Of a stretch of DNA of 64,000 nt, positions 61,601 through 64,000 are shown one piece after another. The notes beneath the pieces were generated by a model. The model had not been told where the DNA came from, did not search any database, and saw only the letters and a list, made by a program, of their open reading frames with translations. The stretch comes from Limanda limanda (lineage: Eukaryota; Chordata; Actinopteri; Pleuronectiformes; Pleuronectidae). The translations under genes were made by a program, and so were the position numbers. Positions within the stretch are counted from its first letter, which is position 1. The number at the start of each line of letters is the position of its first letter. The stretch is taken from NCBI RefSeq assembly GCF_963576545.1, contig NW_026870485.1, positions 1 through 64,000 of the forward strand, written 5' to 3'.

Positions 61601-64000
61601 AAAATTCAAGAATTTAACCATTTCTTCCAAAAAAGGCTTATCTCCCTGTTTCCAGCGCTTTTCTGACACTTGGGCTGACATGTGATGAAAAAGTCAGAAA
61701 TCTTAATCAATGCTTCCAAAAAAGGCTTATCTCCCCGTTTCCAGCTGTTTAGTGACATTTGGGATGATGTGTGATGAAAAATTCAAGAATTTAACCTTTT
61801 CTTCCAAAAAAAGGCAGATCTCCCTGTTTCCAGCGCTTTTTTGACACTTGGGCTGACATTTAATGAAAAAGTCAGAAATCTTAATCTATGCTTCCAAAAA
61901 AGGCTTATCTCCCCGTTTCCAGCTGTTTAGTGACATTTGGGATGATGAGTGATGAAAAATTCAAGAATTTAACCATTTCTTCCAAAAAAGGCTTATCTCC
62001 CTGTTTCCAGCGCTTTTCTGACACTTGGGCTGACATGTGATGAAAAAGTCAGAAATCTTAATCAATGCTTCCAAAAAAGGCTTATCTCCCCGTTTCCAGC
62101 TGTTTAGTGACATTTGGGATGATGTGTGATGAAAAATACAAGAATTTAACCTTTTCTTCCAAAATAAGGCAGATCTCCCTGTTTCCAGCGCTTTTCTGAC
62201 ACTGGAGCTGATATGTTATGAAAAAGTCAAAATGTTAACCATTGCTTCCAAAAAAGGCTTATCTCCCCGTTTCCAGCTGTTTAGTGACATTTGGGATGAT
62301 GTGTGATGAAAAATTCAAGAATTTAACCATTTCTTCCAAAAAAGGCTTATCTCCCTGTTTCCAGCGCTTTTCTGACACTTGGGCTGACATGTGATGAAAA
62401 AGTCAGAAATCTTAATCAATGCTTCCAAAAAAGGCTTATCTCCCCGTTTCCAGCTGTTTAGTGACATTTGGGATGATGTGTGATGAAAAATTCAAGAATA
62501 TAACCTTTTCTTCCAAAAAAAGGCAGATCTCCCCGTTTCCAGCGCTTTTCTGACAATTAGGCTGACATGTGATGAAAAAGTCAGAAATCTTAATCAATGC
62601 TTCCAAAAAAGGCTTATCTTCCCGTTTCCAGCTGTTTAGTGACATTTGGGATGATGTGTGATGAAAAATTCAAGAATTTAACCATTTCTTCCAAAAAAGG
62701 CTTATCTCCCTGTTTCCAGCGCTTTTCTGACACTTGGGCTGACATGTGATGAAAAAGTCAGAAATCTTAATCAATGCTTCCAAAAAAGGCTTATCTCCCC
62801 GTTTCCAGCTGTTTAGTGACATTTGGGATGATGTGTGATGAAAAATTCAAGAATATAACCTTTTCTTCCAAAAAAAGGCAGATCTCCCTGTTTCCAGCGC
62901 TATTTTGACACTTGGGCTGACATGTGATGAAAAAGTCAGAAATCTTAATCAATGCTTCCAAAAAAGGCTTATCTCCCCGTTTCCAGCTGTTTAGTGACAT
63001 TTGGGATGATGAGTGATGAAAAATTCAAGAATTTAACCATTTCTTCCAAAAAAGGCTTATCTCCCTGTTTCCAGCGCTTTTCTGACACTTGGGCTGACAT
63101 GTGATGAAAAAGTCAGAAATCTTAATCAATGCTTCCAAAAAAGGCTTATCTCCCCGTTTCCAGCTGTTTAGTGACATTTGGGATGATGTGTGATGAAAAA
63201 TTCAACAATTTAACCATTTCTTCCAAAAAAGGCTTATCTCCCTGTTTCCAGCGCTTTTCTGACACTTGGGCTGACATGTGATGAAAAAGTCAGAAATCTT
63301 AATCAATGCTTCCAAAAAAGGCTTATCTTCCCGTTTCCAGCTGTTTAGTGACATTTGGGATGATGTGTGATGAAAAATTCAAGAATTTAACCATTTCTTC
63401 CAAAAAAGGCTTATCTCCCTGTTTCCAGCGCTTTTCTGACACTTGGGCTGACATGTGATGAAAAAGTCAGAAATCTTAATCAATGCTTCCAAAAAAGGCT
63501 TATCTCCCCGTTTCCAGCTGTTTAGTGACATTTGGGATGATGTGTGATGAAAAATTCAAGAATATAACCTTTTCTTCCAAAAAAAGGCAGATCTCCCTGT
63601 TTCCAGCGCTTTTCTGACACTTGGGCTGACATGTGATGAAAAAGTCAGAAATCTTAATCAATGCTTCCAAAAAAGGCTTATCTCCCCGTTTCCAGCTGTT
63701 TAGTGACATTTGGGATGATGTGTGATGAAAAATTCAACAATTTAACCATTTCTTCCAAAAAAGGCTTATCTCCCTGTTTCCAGCGCTTTTCTGACACTGG
63801 AGCTGATATGTGATGAAAAAGTCAAAATGTTAACCATTGCTTCCAAAAAAGGCTTATCTCCCCGTTTCCAGCTGTTTAGTGACATTTGGGATGATGTGTG
63901 ATGAAAAATTCAAGAATTTAACCATTTCTTCCAAAAAAGGCTTATCTCCCTGTTTCCAGCGCTTTTCTGACACTTGGGCTGACATGTGATGAAAAAGTCA
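58662..64000. repeat. Mosaic right end of the window
   Basis: B* units lie at 58662, 59546, 59900, 60608, 61494, 62203 and 63798 with no clear higher-order period. Both left-type A2/A3 units (60841-61405, 62436-63000) and A1 units occur. Private changes are frequent, for example tctgagac near 59185, ggcttataacc near 60131, gacaatgg near 60604, ccctctttcc near 60937 and gacatttaatg near 61855. The array runs off the window edge within a B unit. Confidence 0.78.

Larger units (their letters stand above)
1..64000 (+). repeat. Tandem satellite array, 177-178 bp A/B dimer
   Basis: The sequence is a continuous head-to-tail array of a 177-178 bp unit made of two diverged monomers, A (88-89 bp) and B (89 bp). 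For example, B units start at 183, 361 and 538. Every dimer carries an AGCGCT site in A (ccagcgctttt) and, in nearly all cases, a CAGCTG (PvuII) site in B, so either enzyme should give a ~177 bp ladder. No monomer is inverted and no unique sequence or transposon interrupts the array. Both window edges lie inside it. An array this long with nested higher-order repeats is typical of eukaryotic heterochromatic satellites (known biology); assignment to a centromere is inference. The 177-bp length is close to one nucleosome repeat. I do not recognise the family by name. Confidence 0.98.

Noticed and set aside
234..63709. Dozens of near-identical 69-codon minus-strand frames, one per some dimers
   Set aside because: They track the 178-bp repeat, overlap each other by about 30 bases, start and stop at repeat-fixed codons and vanish wherever the A tract is six rather than seven bases. 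No ribosome-binding or gene context exists. They are satellite by-products.
1..64000. CRISPR array
   Set aside because: Unit length of 177 bp, absence of unique spacers, and continuous similarity across the whole period rule out repeat-spacer structure.
1..64000. Bacterial or phage origin, or tandem gene family
   Set aside because: A 64-kb array with no genes and nested higher-order repeats is a eukaryotic satellite pattern; no conserved coding frame runs through the dimer in all copies.
1..64000. Known alpha satellite or Arabidopsis-type 178-bp centromere repeat
   Set aside because: The period is similar, but the consensus does not resemble the versions of those families I can recall. Similar length alone is not evidence of homology.
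1..64000. Inserted transposon or other foreign sequence
   Set aside because: Dimer spacing stays a multiple of about 177 bp throughout, apart from the half-period junctions and one- to three-base slips, leaving no room for an insert.

Overview
The whole 64 kb window is one uninterrupted tandem satellite array. I see no gene, RNA gene, mobile element, CRISPR array or unique sequence on either strand. The period is 177-178 bp. It is a dimer of two related monomers that alternate head to tail in one orientation: A (88-89 bp) and B (89 bp), about 82% identical by hand alignment. About 361 dimers fit in the window, and both edges cut through the array, so its true length is unknown. GC is about 38% in the hand-counted consensus, with two CpGs per dimer. 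Array size, period and nested higher-order repeats point to eukaryotic constitutive heterochromatin (centromeric, pericentromeric or subtelomeric). The species cannot be named, and I do not recognise the satellite family.

Monomers fall into diagnostic types. A1 is 88 bp with a six-A tract followed by ggcttatct. A2 and A3 are 89 bp with a longer A tract and a BglII site (agatct). A4, A5 and A6 end in actggagc. B is the standard partner. B* is a third class with gtcaaaatgtt after the shared gatgaaaaa core. I located 62 B* units; each follows an A unit ending in (a)tggagc, and they are nearly always a whole number of dimers apart. B* therefore works as a ruler for the higher-order structure.

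Layout by B* spacing and rare shared variants: (1) 1-8870, two copies of a ~4.5 kb higher-order repeat, with shuffled fragments to about 16 kb. (2) 15964-20750, a ~2.3 kb repeat. (3) 18504-28300, a 4794-bp repeat with a 2131-bp repeat nested near 25.4-29.8 kb. (4) 32117-44317, three tandem copies of 4067, 4421 and 3713 bp whose lengths differ by exactly 354 bp (two dimers). (5) 44.3-45.3 kb, an island of left-type units. (6) 46092-49987, two 1948-bp copies. (7) 50-64 kb, shorter and more scrambled duplications (2303, 887 and 1769 bp) with more private mutations. BglII-bearing A units dominate left of about 32 kb and plain A1 units dominate to the right.

The many 60-80 codon open frames on both strands are by-products of the repeat: near-identical, overlapping, and opened or closed by one-base changes in the A tract. 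The most notable signals are the nested higher-order repeats differing by whole dimers, two half-period junctions where a B* unit runs directly into a B unit, and a partial CENP-B-box-like motif in each monomer.
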